Shown here piece by piece: positions 54,620 through 63,279 of a stretch of DNA of 64,000 bases. The stretch covers positions 2,170,001 through 2,234,000 of the forward strand of contig NZ_CP039393.1 in NCBI RefSeq assembly GCF_004803695.1, read 5' to 3'. How positions within the stretch are numbered: position 1 is the stretch's first letter; each line of letters begins with the position of its first letter. The notes beneath the pieces are model-generated. The model saw only the letters and a list, made by a program, of their open reading frames with translations, was not told where the DNA came from and ran no database searches. This DNA is from Muribaculum gordoncarteri. Lineage in GTDB: Bacteria > Bacteroidota > Bacteroidia > Bacteroidales > Muribaculaceae. The position numbers and the translations under genes are program-made.

Positions 54620-54709
54620 TTATTTCTTCTTATGACGATTCTTTCTAAGGCGTTTTTTGCGCTTGTGAGTTGCCATCTTGTGGCCTTTTCTTTTCTTTCC
54701 GCTTGGCAT
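54620..54709 (-). CDS. AURKAIP1/COX24-type basic small protein
   Basis: A 29-residue protein (MPSGKKRKGHKMATHKRKKR, then LRKNRHKKK) at 54709-54620. It is the short Bacteroidota protein with an AURKAIP1/COX24-type domain, resembling the C terminus of mitochondrial mS38. Its size and charge (about 60 per cent Lys/Arg/His) suggest a ribosome-bound protein. It sits 56 bases after HU and 160 bases before rng on the same strand, an order common in the phylum. Confidence 0.85.
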   Translation of the reverse strand: MPSGKKRKGHKMATHKRKKRLRKNRHKKK

Positions 54710-54765
54710 TTTTACGCTGTTTAAAGTTAATAATATGGGTTATATAAAATCTCTAAAGTTGATCA

Positions 54766-55038
54766 TTACTTCACCTCTTCCATGAAGACCTTGGCAGGCT
54801 TGAAAGCGGGAATCTTATGTTCCGGGATAATGATGGTGGTGTTCTTTGAAATGTTGCGGGCGGTCTTCTCCGAACGAGTCTTTACGATGAAGCTGCCAAA
54901 TCCGCGGAGATATACATTCTCTCCATGTGCCAAAGAATCTTTTACAATCTCCATGAACTTTTCGATAGTCTCAAGTACATTAGCTTTTTCGATACCGGTT
55001 GTCTTAGAGATTTCGTTTACGATGTCGGCTTTAGTCAT
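54766..55038 (-). CDS. HU/IHF family DNA-binding protein
   Basis: The 90-residue nucleoid protein starts MTKADIVNEISKTTGIEKAN. It has two helices, then the beta-ribbon GENVYLRGFGSFIVKTRSEKTA, with the arm IIIPEHKIPAFKPAKVF. The GFGSF and P-x-F-K-x-A segments are family-defining. It bends DNA as a dimer. HU or IHF subtype cannot be decided from sequence alone. First gene of the HU-small basic protein-rng group on the minus strand. Confidence 0.95.
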   Translation of the reverse strand: MTKADIVNEISKTTGIEKANVLETIEKFMEIVKDSLAHGENVYLRGFGSFIVKTRSEKTARNISKNTTIIIPEHKIPAFKPAKVFMEEVK

Positions 55039-55134
55039 TTTTTCTACTAAATTTTATGATTATAATAATTACAATATTATTGACTGGCAAAACTCTTTGC
55101 GTCCAAACATTAGACTCCGTGATTTTTGCAACTG

Positions 55135-55142
55135 CAAATATC
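55135..55142 (-). promoter_or_regulatory. Possible promoter -7 element of HU
   Basis: On the minus strand GATATTTG departs from TAnnTTTG at the first two bases. It is the best candidate in the region upstream of HU. Confidence 0.3.
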
Positions 55143-55222
55143 GCACTTTTTTTTCAATTAGACGCAATATGCTCGGCAATTTTTAAATAAAATTCTCAAA
55201 TTCATACTCTTAGACAATGTTT

Positions 55223-56263
55223 TCACAATGTCACTTCTCCACATAACGAGCATTCAAGGTACTTTCGCACATCGGCGGCTTCAAGTCCGAGTCCGAAAAG
55301 ATACATCATCTTCGTTATGGCCGCTTCAGCTGTCATGTCGTGACCCGATATTACGCCGGCAGCAGCAAGACGGTCGCCGGCCACATAACGCTTGGTGTGT
55401 ACTCCGCCGTTGACACACTGCGTTATGTTCAATATCACGATGTCACGATTCACTGCGTCACGTATGGCATCGGAAAACCATTGCGAAGTGGGCGCGTTAC
55501 CGGCTCCGAATGTCTTAAGCACGATGCCCTTTATGCCGGGAGTGTTGAGCTGGTGGCGAAGTATCTCCTCGGTTATGCCCGGATGTAGGTCGAGAAACAT
55601 CACGTTTGAGTCCATTGCGTAACGCACCTTCAGCGGACGCTTGACAATGGCGCGCATCAACGACTCCTCGTTGAAGTGTATGCCAAGGCCTATCTTCGCA
55701 AGCGATGGATAGTTGTTGCTCTTGAACGCATTGAAGTTATCGGCGCTCATTTTGGTTGAGCGGTTGCCACGCCAAAGATAGTTCTCAAAGAGTATCGCAA
55801 CCTCCTGCACCATGGGGGCGCCGCTTATGTCGGTAGCCGCAGCTATTTGCAATGCCGTTATGAGGTTCTCCTCGCCGTCGGTTCTCACTTCGCCTATAGG
55901 CAGTTGCGAGCCGGTTATAATTACAGGCTTGTGAAGATTCTCGAGCATGAACGACAACGCCGAGGCCGTATAGGCCATGGTGTCGGTTCCATGAAGCACC
56001 ACAAAACCGTCAAAGCGGTCAAAGTTGTCCTCAATCGCCTTGGCTATCTCCATCCAGCATTGCGGATTCATGTCCGACGAGTCGATAGGCGATTGAAACT
56101 GTATGTTCTCGATTCTATAATCGAGCATCTTTATCTTGGGCACATTGTCGATCAGGTGCCTGAAGTCAAAGGGTTGCAACGCATGAGTCTGCGGATTCTC
56201 AATCATTCCGATTGTTCCTCCGGTGTAGACTATCAGTATATTGGGTTTGCGTTCACTGTTCAT
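55223..56263 (-). CDS. Type I L-asparaginase
   Basis: This hydrolyses asparagine to aspartate and ammonia in the cytoplasm. The product from ATG 56263 (MNSERKPNILIVYTGGTIGM) is 346 residues; the ATG at 56299 would add 12 unmatched residues. The first catalytic Thr lies in YTGGTIG and the second set in VVLHGTDTMAYTASALSF (Thr, Asp, with Lys later). AITGSQLPIGEVRTDGEENL-type segments are present (IITGSQLPIGEVRTDGEEN). Without a signal peptide, it fits the cytoplasmic type I enzyme. It follows metG on the same strand 44 bases later. Confidence 0.93.
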   Translation of the reverse strand: MNSERKPNILIVYTGGTIGMIENPQTHALQPFDFRHLIDNVPKIKMLDYRIENIQFQSPIDSSDMNPQCWMEIAKAIEDNFDRFDGFVVLHGTDTMAYTASALSFMLENLHKPVIITGSQLPIGEVRTDGEENLITALQIAAATDISGAPMVQEVAILFENYLWRGNRSTKMSADNFNAFKSNNYPSLAKIGLGIHFNEESLMRAIVKRPLKVRYAMDSNVMFLDLHPGITEEILRHQLNTPGIKGIVLKTFGAGNAPTSQWFSDAIRDAVNRDIVILNITQCVNGGVHTKRYVAGDRLAAAGVISGHDMTAEAAITKMMYLFGLGLEAADVRKYLECSLCGEVTL

Positions 56264-56307
56264 TGTTAGAGGTCGGGGAGTTAGAGGATTATATTGCATC
56301 GTAACCC

Positions 56308-58350
56308 TTATTTAACCTGTGCTCCGGGCACCACGGGAGCAGTCGGGCCCATGACTACAAGGCGGCCGTCGGGATTCTCGGCCGACAGGATCATGCCCTG
56401 CGACACGATGCCGCGCAGCTTGCGGGGTGGCAGATTGGCGATGAAGCACACCTGCTTGCCCACAAGGTCTTCAGGCTCGTAGTACTTTGCGATTCCCGAC
56501 ACGATGGTGCGCTTCGACATTCCGTCGTCGATAAGGAACTGCAGCAGCTTGTCGGCCTTGGGCACCTTCTTGCACTCAAGCACGGTGCCTACTCGCAGGT
56601 CGGCCTTCATGAATGTGTCAAAGTCAACATCCTCGGCCTGAGGAGCCACTGTCCACGCATCGATCATGTTCTGGCGCTTGTTGTCCTCAAGACGCTTTAT
56701 CTGTGCTTCGATTGCGGCATCCTCGATTTTGTCAAAGAGCAATTCGGCCTCGCCCAAGTGGCGCCCTGCGGGAATAAGGTCGTTACGGCCCAGCTCGTCC
56801 CAATTTATCTCGTTCATTCCGAGCATTCCGCGAAGCTTCTTCGACATGAAAGGCATGAACGGCTCAAAGGCCACGGCGATGTTGGCACACATCTGAGCTG
56901 CTACATTGAGTATTGTAGCCGTGCGCGCCATGTCACTCTTGGCCACCTTCCAAGGCTCGGTTTCCTGAAGATATTTGTTTCCGAGGCGGGCTATGTTCAT
57001 CGCATCCTTCAATGCCTCTCTGAAATGGAAGTTGTCGAGATTGTCGCTCAACGAGCTCTTTATCGACTTGAGTTCGGCAAATGCGTCATTGTCTATCGGC
57101 TGATATTCTCCGGCGGCGGGAACCTCTCCGTTGAAGTATTTGTGAGTGAGCACCACGGCGCGGTTCACGAAGTTTCCGAGAATGGCCACAAGCTCGCTGT
57201 TGTTGCGGGCCTGGAAGTCACGCCATGTGAAGTCGTTGTCCTTTGTTTCGGGAGCGTTGGCTGTGAGCACGTAACGCAGCACATCCTGCTTTCCGGGGAA
57301 GTCCACGAGATACTCGTGAAGCCACACCGCCCAGTTGCGCGAAGTCGAAATCTTGTCACCTTCGAGGTTCAGGAACTCATTGGCAGGAACGTTGTCGGGC
57401 AGCTGGAAGCCGTCGCCGTAGGCCATGAGCATTGCGGGAAACACAATGCAGTGGAACACAATGTTGTCCTTGCCTATGAAATTGATTATGCGGGTTTCGG
57501 GATCTTTCCAGTAAGTGGCCCATGTGTCGGGGAGCAGCTCCTTGGTGTTGGAGATGTAGCCTATCGGCGCATCAAACCACACATAGAGCACCTTTCCCTC
57601 GGCACCCTCCACGGGCACGGGGATTCCCCAGTCGAGGTCACGGCTCACCGCACGGGGCTGCAAGCCCATGTCGAGCCATGATTTGCACTGGCCGTACACA
57701 TTGGTCTTCCACTCCTTGTGACCTTCAAGAATCCACTCGCGCAGAGCGGGTTCCCACTTGTCGAGGGGCAGATACCAGTGCTTGGTTTCACGCATCACGG
57801 GCACACTGCCGGTTATCGCGCTCTTGGGCTCGATAAGGTCGGTGGCGTTGAGCGATGTACCGCAGGCTTCGCACTGGTCACCGTAGGCGCGTTCATTTCC
57901 GCAATGAGGGCACTTGCCCACAACGTAACGGTCGGCAAGGAACTGCCCGGCCTCTTCGTCGTAAAGCTGCATCGATGTGTTTTCGATAAACTCGCCCTTG
58001 TCATACAGACGGCGGAAAAACTCGCTTGCCGTAGCCGAATGCGTGTCGGAAGTGGTACGTGAATATACATCAAATGAAATTCCCAGCTCTTCAAACGAAT
58101 CCTTGATTATCTTATGGTACCTGTCGACAATGTCCTGAGGGGTCACGCCTTCGCGACGGGCCTTTATTGTGATGGGCACTCCGTGTTCATCGCTTCCGCC
58201 TACGAGCACTACATCTTTGCCGCAAAGCCTGAGGTAACGCGCATAGATGTCGGCCGGAACATATACACCGGCAAGATGACCTATGTGAACGGGACCGTTG
58301 GCATAGGGTAATGCGGTGGTTATCAAGGTACGTTTGAATTTCTTTTCCAT
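56308..58350 (-). CDS. metG: Methionyl-tRNA synthetase with C-terminal tRNA-binding domain
   Basis: The 680-residue class I enzyme charges tRNA-Met. The HIGH motif is in [14 protein letters not shown] zinc knuckle of two CxxC-type pairs (CPHCGNE and CEACG) follows near 150-165. The KMSKS counterpart reads KISTSRN. After the helical anticodon domain a C-terminal OB-fold EMAP/tRNA-binding domain begins near residue 575 ([20 protein letters not shown]), which dimerises or aids tRNA binding. Typical length for the 'MetG1' long form. Promoter TAATTTTG lies at 58380-58387 on the minus strand. Confidence 0.97.
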   Translation of the reverse strand: MEKKFKRTLITTALPYANGPVHIGHLAGVYVPADIYARYLRLCGKDVVLVGGSDEHGVPITIKARREGVTPQDIVDRYHKIIKDSFEELGISFDVYSRTTSDTHSATASEFFRRLYDKGEFIENTSMQLYDEEAGQFLADRYVVGKCPHCGNERAYGDQCEACGTSLNATDLIEPKSAITGSVPVMRETKHWYLPLDKWEPALREWILEGHKEWKTNVYGQCKSWLDMGLQPRAVSRDLDWGIPVPVEGAEGKVLYVWFDAPIGYISNTKELLPDTWATYWKDPETRIINFIGKDNIVFHCIVFPAMLMAYGDGFQLPDNVPANEFLNLEGDKISTSRNWAVWLHEYLVDFPGKQDVLRYVLTANAPETKDNDFTWRDFQARNNSELVAILGNFVNRAVVLTHKYFNGEVPAAGEYQPIDNDAFAELKSIKSSLSDNLDNFHFREALKDAMNIARLGNKYLQETEPWKVAKSDMARTATILNVAAQMCANIAVAFEPFMPFMSKKLRGMLGMNEINWDELGRNDLIPAGRHLGEAELLFDKIEDAAIEAQIKRLEDNKRQNMIDAWTVAPQAEDVDFDTFMKADLRVGTVLECKKVPKADKLLQFLIDDGMSKRTIVSGIAKYYEPEDLVGKQVCFIANLPPRKLRGIVSQGMILSAENPDGRLVVMGPTAPVVPGAQVK

Positions 58351-58379
58351 TGTATGATTACATTTTTTATTTCAGAGTA

Positions 58380-58387
58380 CAAAATTA
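58380..58387 (-). promoter_or_regulatory. Promoter -7 element of metG
   Basis: On the minus strand TAATTTTG matches TAnnTTTG, 30 bases before the ATG at 58350. Confidence 0.6.
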
Positions 58388-58457
58388 GCTTTTCTCCGTG
58401 AAATAATAAAATAGCCGAGGTTACAAATTATCTCAATTTCATGCGTTTAATTGCCGC

Positions 58458-58501
58458 AAAGGCTCTCATTAGCAACGCGTTTGTCGCATCCGAGAGCCTT
58501 T
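58458..58501. repeat. Orphan hairpin between the divergent metG and DUF4250 genes
   Basis: AAAGGCTCTC at 58458-58467 pairs with GAGAGCCTTT at 58492-58501. It stands upstream of both divergent promoters, so it does not end any recognised gene. It may close a short unrecognised RNA. Confidence 0.5.
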
Positions 58502-58586
58502 TGCTATACATTTTTCATCAACAGCTGCTGTTTTGCGTCACAATTGCAACCATTTGATGCGATTTAATTGCAAGATTATTTTTTTG

Positions 58587-58594
58587 TAACTTTG
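58587..58594 (+). promoter_or_regulatory. Promoter -7 element of the DUF4250 gene
   Basis: TAACTTTG at 58587-58594, 33 bases before the ATG at 58628. Confidence 0.6.
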
Positions 58595-58627
58595 CCGCAA
58601 ATTATATCTGCAATATCGTTCTTAATC

Positions 58628-58807
58628 ATGGATAATCTGCCTCAGGACCCGGCTATGCTGTTCAGTTTCATAAACATGAAACTGCGTGACGAATATCCCT
58701 CGCTCGACGAGCTGTGTGCATCGCTCGACATCGACCGCAAGCTTCTCGAAGAAAAGCTCAACGCGGCCGGATGGGAGTATAACCCCGAAGCCAACAAGTT
58801 TTGGTAA
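58628..58807 (+). CDS. DUF4250 family small protein
   Basis: The 59-residue protein MDNLPQDPAMLFSFINMKLR through WEYNPEANKFW matches DUF4250, a family of short proteins with the SLDELCASLDID helix-turn-helix-like core and the aromatic C terminus. Function is unknown; it looks like a small DNA- or protein-binding module. A 20-residue in-frame extension from 58568 overlaps the promoter and is rejected. It is convergent with the exonuclease gene, 9 bases apart. Confidence 0.88.
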   Translation: MDNLPQDPAMLFSFINMKLRDEYPSLDELCASLDIDRKLLEEKLNAAGWEYNPEANKFW

Positions 58808-58816
58808 TGGCCGCCG

Positions 58817-59572
58817 TCAATCGGTGAGCAAGAGCTCAACGGGACAATGGTCGGCGCCATGGATTTCGCTGTGTATGGCGGCGCCTTCGAGCCTCGGCAA
58901 CAACCGCTCCGATATCAGGAAATAGTCGATGCGCCATCCGGCGTTACGTTGTCGCGCCTTATAGAAATAGCTCCACCATGTGTAAGCCCCCGTGGCATCG
59001 GGATGCAGGTAACGGAACGTGTCGACAAATCCGGCCTGAAGAAGCAGCTCAAGCTCGCGGCGCTCCTCATCGGAATATCCGGCCGACCCCCTGTTTCTGT
59101 CAGGGTTGACCAAATCGATGTCACTGCGGGCCACGTTCAAGTCACCGCACACTATTACAGGCTTCTCCTTGTCGAGCGACATGACATATTCGCGGAAACT
59201 GCGTTCCCATGCCACACGATAGTCAATGCGCTTCAGTCCCTCCTGTGAATTTGGAGTGTACACGTTGACCAGGTAGAAGCCGGCCATTTCAAGCGTGACA
59301 ACACGCCCTTCGTGATTGTGTTCCTCGACACCTATGCCGTAACGCACCGACACAGGCTCGATGCGGGTGAATATGGCCGTTCCCGAATACCCCTTCTTAT
59401 CGGCATAGTTCCAATAGGAATCATATCCGTCAAACGACAAATCAATCTGCCCTTCCTGCAGCTTGGTTTCCTGAATGCAGAAAAAATCGGCATCCAACTC
59501 CTTGAATACATCCTTGAATCCCTTGCCGCAACAGGCCCTGAGCCCGTTGACATTCCATGATATGAATTTCAT
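58817..59572 (-). CDS. xth: Exodeoxyribonuclease III / AP endonuclease
   Basis: This metal-dependent nuclease (251 residues) repairs abasic sites and trims 3' ends. Start ATG 59572 (MKFISWNVNGLRACCGKGFK) is the family start; the ATG at 59662 would add 30 residues without support. Motifs include NVNGLR (Asn), FFCIQETKLQ with the metal-binding Glu, VVTLEMAGFYLVNVYTPNSQ, CGDLNVARSDIDL with catalytic Asp-Asn, and GADHCPV with the general-base His near the end. It is convergent with the DUF4250 gene. Confidence 0.96.
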   Translation of the reverse strand: MKFISWNVNGLRACCGKGFKDVFKELDADFFCIQETKLQEGQIDLSFDGYDSYWNYADKKGYSGTAIFTRIEPVSVRYGIGVEEHNHEGRVVTLEMAGFYLVNVYTPNSQEGLKRIDYRVAWERSFREYVMSLDKEKPVIVCGDLNVARSDIDLVNPDRNRGSAGYSDEERRELELLLQAGFVDTFRYLHPDATGAYTWWSYFYKARQRNAGWRIDYFLISERLLPRLEGAAIHSEIHGADHCPVELLLTD

Positions 59573-59648
59573 AACCGTAACGCTTATTCTATTTATTATA
59601 ATAACGGATAATCCACGCCTTTGATTCGCGCAGTTACTTAAAATCGAA

Positions 59649-59674
59649 GCGGCCGCCCACAATGGAGCGGCCGC
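59649..59674 (-). terminator. Terminator after the ROK kinase
   Basis: The two GCGGCCGC blocks at 59649-59656 and 59667-59674 form an 8-bp stem on the minus strand, followed by TTCGATTTTAAG. Confidence 0.7.
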
Positions 59675-59700
59675 AATTATGAGTTGTCAAAATATCGACA

Positions 59701-60705
59701 CTATACTTCAGCAAGAATCGTCTGAGCCGATGCCGGAGGAGGAGTGGGTCGTGCTTCCCAGCCCAATGCACTTGCGCCGAGCACGGCTGCGTCACTCTCC
59801 TTAAGTTCCGAAAGCAAGAGCTTGGTCTTTCCCTTGAACATGTTGAGCATATTGCGGTCCATCGACTCCTTTATAGGCTTCATCAGCAGCTCGCCTGCGC
59901 GGGCAAGTCCGCCAAAGAGTATGATTGCCTCAGGGCTCGAGAATGCTACGAAGTTGGCAAATGCGCGGCCCATGATTTCGCCCGTGTACTGGAATATCTC
60001 GCGGGCAAGCTTGTCGCCGGCAATGGCTGCGTCATATACATCCTTCGATGTGATCTCCTCGATGGGAAGGTCGCGAAGACGCGACGGATCGGTGCGTATC
60101 TCAAGGAACTCACGCGCTGTGCGTGCAACCCCTGTTGCCGAGCAGTAGGTTTCAAGACATCCGGTGCGTCCGCATCCACACATGCGTCCGTTGGATGGCT
60201 TCACAATCACGTGGCCCAGCTCGCCGGCAAATCCGTCGTGGCCGTAGACAAGCTGACCGTTGACAACGATGCCGCTTCCTACTCCGGTTCCCAAGGTTAT
60301 CATGATGAAATCCTTCATGCCGCGTGCCGCGCCGTAAGTCATTTCACCGATAGCTGCCGCGTTGGCATCATTTGTAACGGCGACAGGCACACCGAAAGCT
60401 TCGGTGAGCAGCTTGGCAAGAGGCACAACACCCTTCCAGGGCAGATTGGTGGCGTACTCGATGGTTCCGGTGAAATAGTTGCTGTTGGGAGCTCCTACAC
60501 CTATTCCGTGAATTTTATCTTTAGCATCGTGAGCCTCGATAAGCTTGTTTAGGGCTGTCTTGAGCTCTTCGATATAATCCTCGATATTGGCATGCTTGCC
60601 TGTCTTTATCGAGTTACTTGCTATTACGTTTCCTCGTGCGTCAACTATACCGAATACGGTATTTGTACCGCCTATGTCGATTCCTACAACATAAGGTTTG
60701 CTCAT
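59701..60705 (-). CDS. ROK-family sugar kinase (glucokinase-like)
   Basis: The 334-residue protein starts MSKPYVVGIDIGGTNTVFGI with the ATP-binding DxGGT. Then follow ANLPWKG, the catalytic DANAAAIGEMTYGA, GTGVGSGIV and the ROK zinc motif in GCGRTGCLETYCS (Cys residues with a nearby His). It most likely phosphorylates glucose or another hexose; a ROK repressor is excluded because no helix-turn-helix precedes it. Single gene between xth and the tRNA. Confidence 0.9.
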   Translation of the reverse strand: MSKPYVVGIDIGGTNTVFGIVDARGNVIASNSIKTGKHANIEDYIEELKTALNKLIEAHDAKDKIHGIGVGAPNSNYFTGTIEYATNLPWKGVVPLAKLLTEAFGVPVAVTNDANAAAIGEMTYGAARGMKDFIMITLGTGVGSGIVVNGQLVYGHDGFAGELGHVIVKPSNGRMCGCGRTGCLETYCSATGVARTAREFLEIRTDPSRLRDLPIEEITSKDVYDAAIAGDKLAREIFQYTGEIMGRAFANFVAFSSPEAIILFGGLARAGELLMKPIKESMDRNMLNMFKGKTKLLLSELKESDAAVLGASALGWEARPTPPPASAQTILAEV

Positions 60706-60761
60706 AATTGTACTTGTGTATAAGTGGTTAATATTTGTAAGTCCTATGACAAAGACATAGT

Positions 60762-60769
60762 CAAAGATA
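60762..60769 (-). promoter_or_regulatory. Promoter -7 element of the ROK kinase gene
   Basis: On the minus strand TATCTTTG matches TAnnTTTG, giving a leader of about 50 nt before the ATG at 60705. Confidence 0.55.
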
Positions 60770-60803
60770 CAAAATAATTTGGACTATCGTTAAAAATTAA
60801 CCA

Positions 60804-60841
60804 AAATAAAAAGGAAACAACCGTTTATAACGATTGTTTCC
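60804..60841 (-). terminator. Terminator of the tRNA-Met gene
   Basis: On the minus strand GGAAACAATCG pairs with CGGTTGTTTCC (60813-60841, one G-T pair), followed by TTTTTATTTT. Confidence 0.85.
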
Positions 60842-60851
60842 TCTATTTTAG

Positions 60852-60923
<72 letters not shown>

Positions 60924-60940
60924 ATGTCGTTTTGTGAGTG

Positions 60941-60972
60941 CAAAGGTAGGCATTTTGGCCGTTACCACCAAA
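60941..60972 (-). promoter_or_regulatory. Promoter of the tRNA-Met gene
   Basis: On the minus strand TTTG (60969-60972) and TACCTTTG (60941-60948) are 20 bases apart, about 18 bases before the mature 5' end. Confidence 0.65.
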
Positions 60973-61008
60973 TATACTCGCCTGTTTTTGTGTTAAAAGT
61001 TACAAAAT

Positions 61009-61033
61009 AGGGCTGCCCACATAGAGCAGCCCT
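61009..61033 (-). terminator. Terminator of the serC-serA operon
   Basis: On the minus strand AGGGCTGC (61026-61033) pairs with GCAGCCCT (61009-61016), followed by ATTTTG. Confidence 0.8.
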
Positions 61034-61058
61034 CATGTTATCAAGGAATTAGAGTTTT

Positions 61059-61979
61059 CTACTTATTCACTTGGAATTTATTGATTCCGTCACGCAGATA
61101 GGCCACAACCTGATGTGCGGCGGCGATTCCTGCGTTTATGTTGGCTTCCGAGGTCTGGGCTCCCATCTTCTTGGGAGTAAAGAACACGCGGTCGCCAAAT
61201 TCAGCCTTCAGCGCTTCGGCATTGTCGGGCTTCACATCGGCTACATACTTCATGTCGGCACGATCGGCGAGAGCCTTCTGCAATCCCTCCTCGTCAATCA
61301 CCTCCTTGCGGGCTGTGTTGATGAGCACGCCGCCCTTGGGCATCTTGGTGATGAGCTCGTAATTAACGCTCTTCTTGGTGTCGGGAGTTGCGGGAATGTG
61401 AATCGACACATAATTGTTGTCGGCGTAGAGCTCCTCAACCGAATGAACGGGAGTGACACCGGCCTCAACCATAGCCTCATCGGGGCAGAAGGGGTCGAAT
61501 GCCGACACCTCCATGCCAAATCCCTTGGCTATGCGGGCAACGTTACGGCCTACCTGACCAAAAGCCTGTATGCCAAGACGCTTGCCCTTCAGCTCGGTTC
61601 CCGATGTTCCGTTATACATGTTGCGCACTGCCATCACTGCCATACCGAATACGAGTTCGGCAACAGCGTTGGAGTTCTGTCCGGGAGTATTCTCCACAAC
61701 AACATTGTGGGCTGTAGCGGCTGCGAGGTCCACATTGTCATATCCGGCACCGGCACGCACCACAATCTTAAGCTGCTTTGCGGCGTCGAGCACTTCGGCG
61801 TCGATTATGTCGCTGCGTATGATTATGGCGTCGGCATTGGAAGCGGCATTGAGCAGATCCTGCTTGCTGCCGTACTTTTCAAGAAGCTCGAGTTCATAAC
61901 CGGCCTCTTCTATCACTTTGCGTATACCGTCCACAGCAACGGCTGCAAACGGCTTTTCGGTGGCTACCAATACTTTCAT
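61059..61979 (-). CDS. serA: D-3-phosphoglycerate dehydrogenase, short form
   Basis: First enzyme of serine synthesis, oxidising 3-phosphoglycerate with NAD. The product from ATG 61979 (MKVLVATEKPFAAVAVDGIR) is 306 residues. ATG 62012 is rejected because it would overlap serC and add 11 unmatched residues. The Rossmann loop reads AFGQVGRNVARI; VRAGAGYDNVDL and INTARKEVIDEEGL are also typical. The expected catalytic His lies near the end (MGAQTSEA region has no His; this part is divergent). It has no C-terminal ACT domain, so serine feedback through ACT is not expected. It lies 17 bases after serC. Confidence 0.9.
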   Translation of the reverse strand: MKVLVATEKPFAAVAVDGIRKVIEEAGYELELLEKYGSKQDLLNAASNADAIIIRSDIIDAEVLDAAKQLKIVVRAGAGYDNVDLAAATAHNVVVENTPGQNSNAVAELVFGMAVMAVRNMYNGTSGTELKGKRLGIQAFGQVGRNVARIAKGFGMEVSAFDPFCPDEAMVEAGVTPVHSVEELYADNNYVSIHIPATPDTKKSVNYELITKMPKGGVLINTARKEVIDEEGLQKALADRADMKYVADVKPDNAEALKAEFGDRVFFTPKKMGAQTSEANINAGIAAAHQVVAYLRDGINKFQVNK

Positions 61980-61995
61980 AGTCCTAATGCTCTGA

Positions 61996-63063
61996 TTAAT
62001 GTTTTGCCTCAAATTCCTTCATTGCGTCAACAAGCACCTTCACGCTCTCGATGGGAAGAGCATTGTAAAGCGATGCACGGAAACCGCCAACCGAACGGTG
62101 ACCCTTGATGCCCACGATACCCTTGGTCGATGCAAAGTCGATGAACTCCTTGTCGAGTCCGTCATATTCGGGCTTCATTACGAAGCACACATTCATTATT
62201 GAACGATCCTCGGGAGCAACGGTGCCTACAAACATCTTGCTTGAATCGATGGCCTCATAGAGAAGCTCGGCCTTGGCAAGGTCGCGACGCTCCATCTCCT
62301 TTACGCCTCCGAGTTCCTTATAGTACTTGAGGGTCTGCAGTGCCGAGTAGATGGGCAGCACGGGAGGAGTGTTGAACATCGAGCCCTTCTTTACGTGGGT
62401 GCGATAGTCAAGCATGGTGGGGATTGCGCGGTCTACGTGGCCGAGGGCATCCTCCTTGACAATCACGATGGTCACGCCGGCGGGAGCAAGATTCTTCTGA
62501 GCTCCGGCATATATTACATCATACTTTGACACATCAACGGGACGGGAGAAGATGTCGCTCGACATGTCGGCTACCAAAGGCACCTTTACATCGGGATCGT
62601 AACGCATCTCGGTTCCGTAGATGGTGTTATTTGAGGTGAAGTGGAAATAGTCCACATCATCGGGTACTACATAATTCTTGGGGATGTTGGTAAAGTTGGC
62701 TTCCTTGCTTGACGCAACAACATCCACCTCTCCAAAAAGACGAGCCTCTTTGATGGCATTTGTCGCCCATGTTCCTGTTTCAAGATAGGCGGCTTTTTTC
62801 TTCAACAAGTTATAAGGAACCATGCAGAATTGCATTGAAGCGCCTCCACCGAGGAAGAGGACATGATAGCCCTCGGGAACCTCAAGCAGCTCCTTGACGA
62901 GGGCTTGGGCCTCATCCATAACTGCAACAAATTCCTTACTGCGGTGCGACACTTCAAGAATCGACAAACCTGTTCCCGCAAAGTCCTTGATGGCCTCGGC
63001 GGTGTTTTTGATAGTGTACTCACTCAGAATCGATGGTCCGGCATAAAAGTTATGCTTCTTCAT
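61996..63063 (-). CDS. serC: Phosphoserine aminotransferase
   Basis: This PLP enzyme converts 3-phosphohydroxypyruvate to phosphoserine, the step after SerA. It has 355 residues (E. coli 362) and starts [20 protein letters not shown]. The segments [30 protein letters not shown] and [24 protein letters not shown], with the PLP lysine in [10 protein letters not shown], are all present (the longest shown in part). The end has [20 protein letters not shown]. It is the first gene of the serC-serA operon. Confidence 0.97.
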   Translation of the reverse strand: MKKHNFYAGPSILSEYTIKNTAEAIKDFAGTGLSILEVSHRSKEFVAVMDEAQALVKELLEVPEGYHVLFLGGGASMQFCMVPYNLLKKKAAYLETGTWATNAIKEARLFGEVDVVASSKEANFTNIPKNYVVPDDVDYFHFTSNNTIYGTEMRYDPDVKVPLVADMSSDIFSRPVDVSKYDVIYAGAQKNLAPAGVTIVIVKEDALGHVDRAIPTMLDYRTHVKKGSMFNTPPVLPIYSALQTLKYYKELGGVKEMERRDLAKAELLYEAIDSSKMFVGTVAPEDRSIMNVCFVMKPEYDGLDKEFIDFASTKGIVGIKGHRSVGGFRASLYNALPIESVKVLVDAMKEFEAKH

Positions 63064-63094
63064 AATTTCTACGATATTTTAGGGGTTGTTTGCG

Positions 63095-63102
63095 CAAATT
63101 TA
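63095..63102 (-). promoter_or_regulatory. Promoter -7 element of the serC operon
   Basis: On the minus strand TAAATTTG matches TAnnTTTG, about 30 bases before the ATG at 63063. Confidence 0.6.
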
Positions 63103-63238
63103 ATGATTTTAAATGGAGCGCATAACTAATTTGGAAAAAAAAACGCCTTAATTACTGAAATTTTTCCGTAAATGGCGAAAATAACTCACAATCCATCCCT
63201 AAATGACCATTTATCGCACATTTTTTAATTTCTTTCAG

Positions 63239-63246
63239 TAATTTTG
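63239..63246 (+). promoter_or_regulatory. Promoter -7 element of bioA
   Basis: TAATTTTG at 63239-63246, 33 bases before the bioA ATG. No BirA-type palindromic operator is obvious in the 216-base gap between serC and bioA. Confidence 0.6.
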
Positions 63247-63279
63247 CAATACATTCTGTATTCTCAAAACAACCCCACC

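Noticed and set aside
54482-54724. An 80-codon plus-strand frame opposite the rng leader
   Set aside because: It lies antisense to the 29-residue basic gene and the leader hairpin and has no start signal or family match.
61071-62108. A 345-codon plus-strand open frame across serA and the end of serC
   Set aside because: It is the antisense shadow of two clear serine-synthesis genes; composition rich in Cys, His and Gly is typical of such shadows.
63103-63238. A biotin-repressor operator before bioA
   Set aside because: No palindrome of the BirA type could be seen in the serC-bioA gap.
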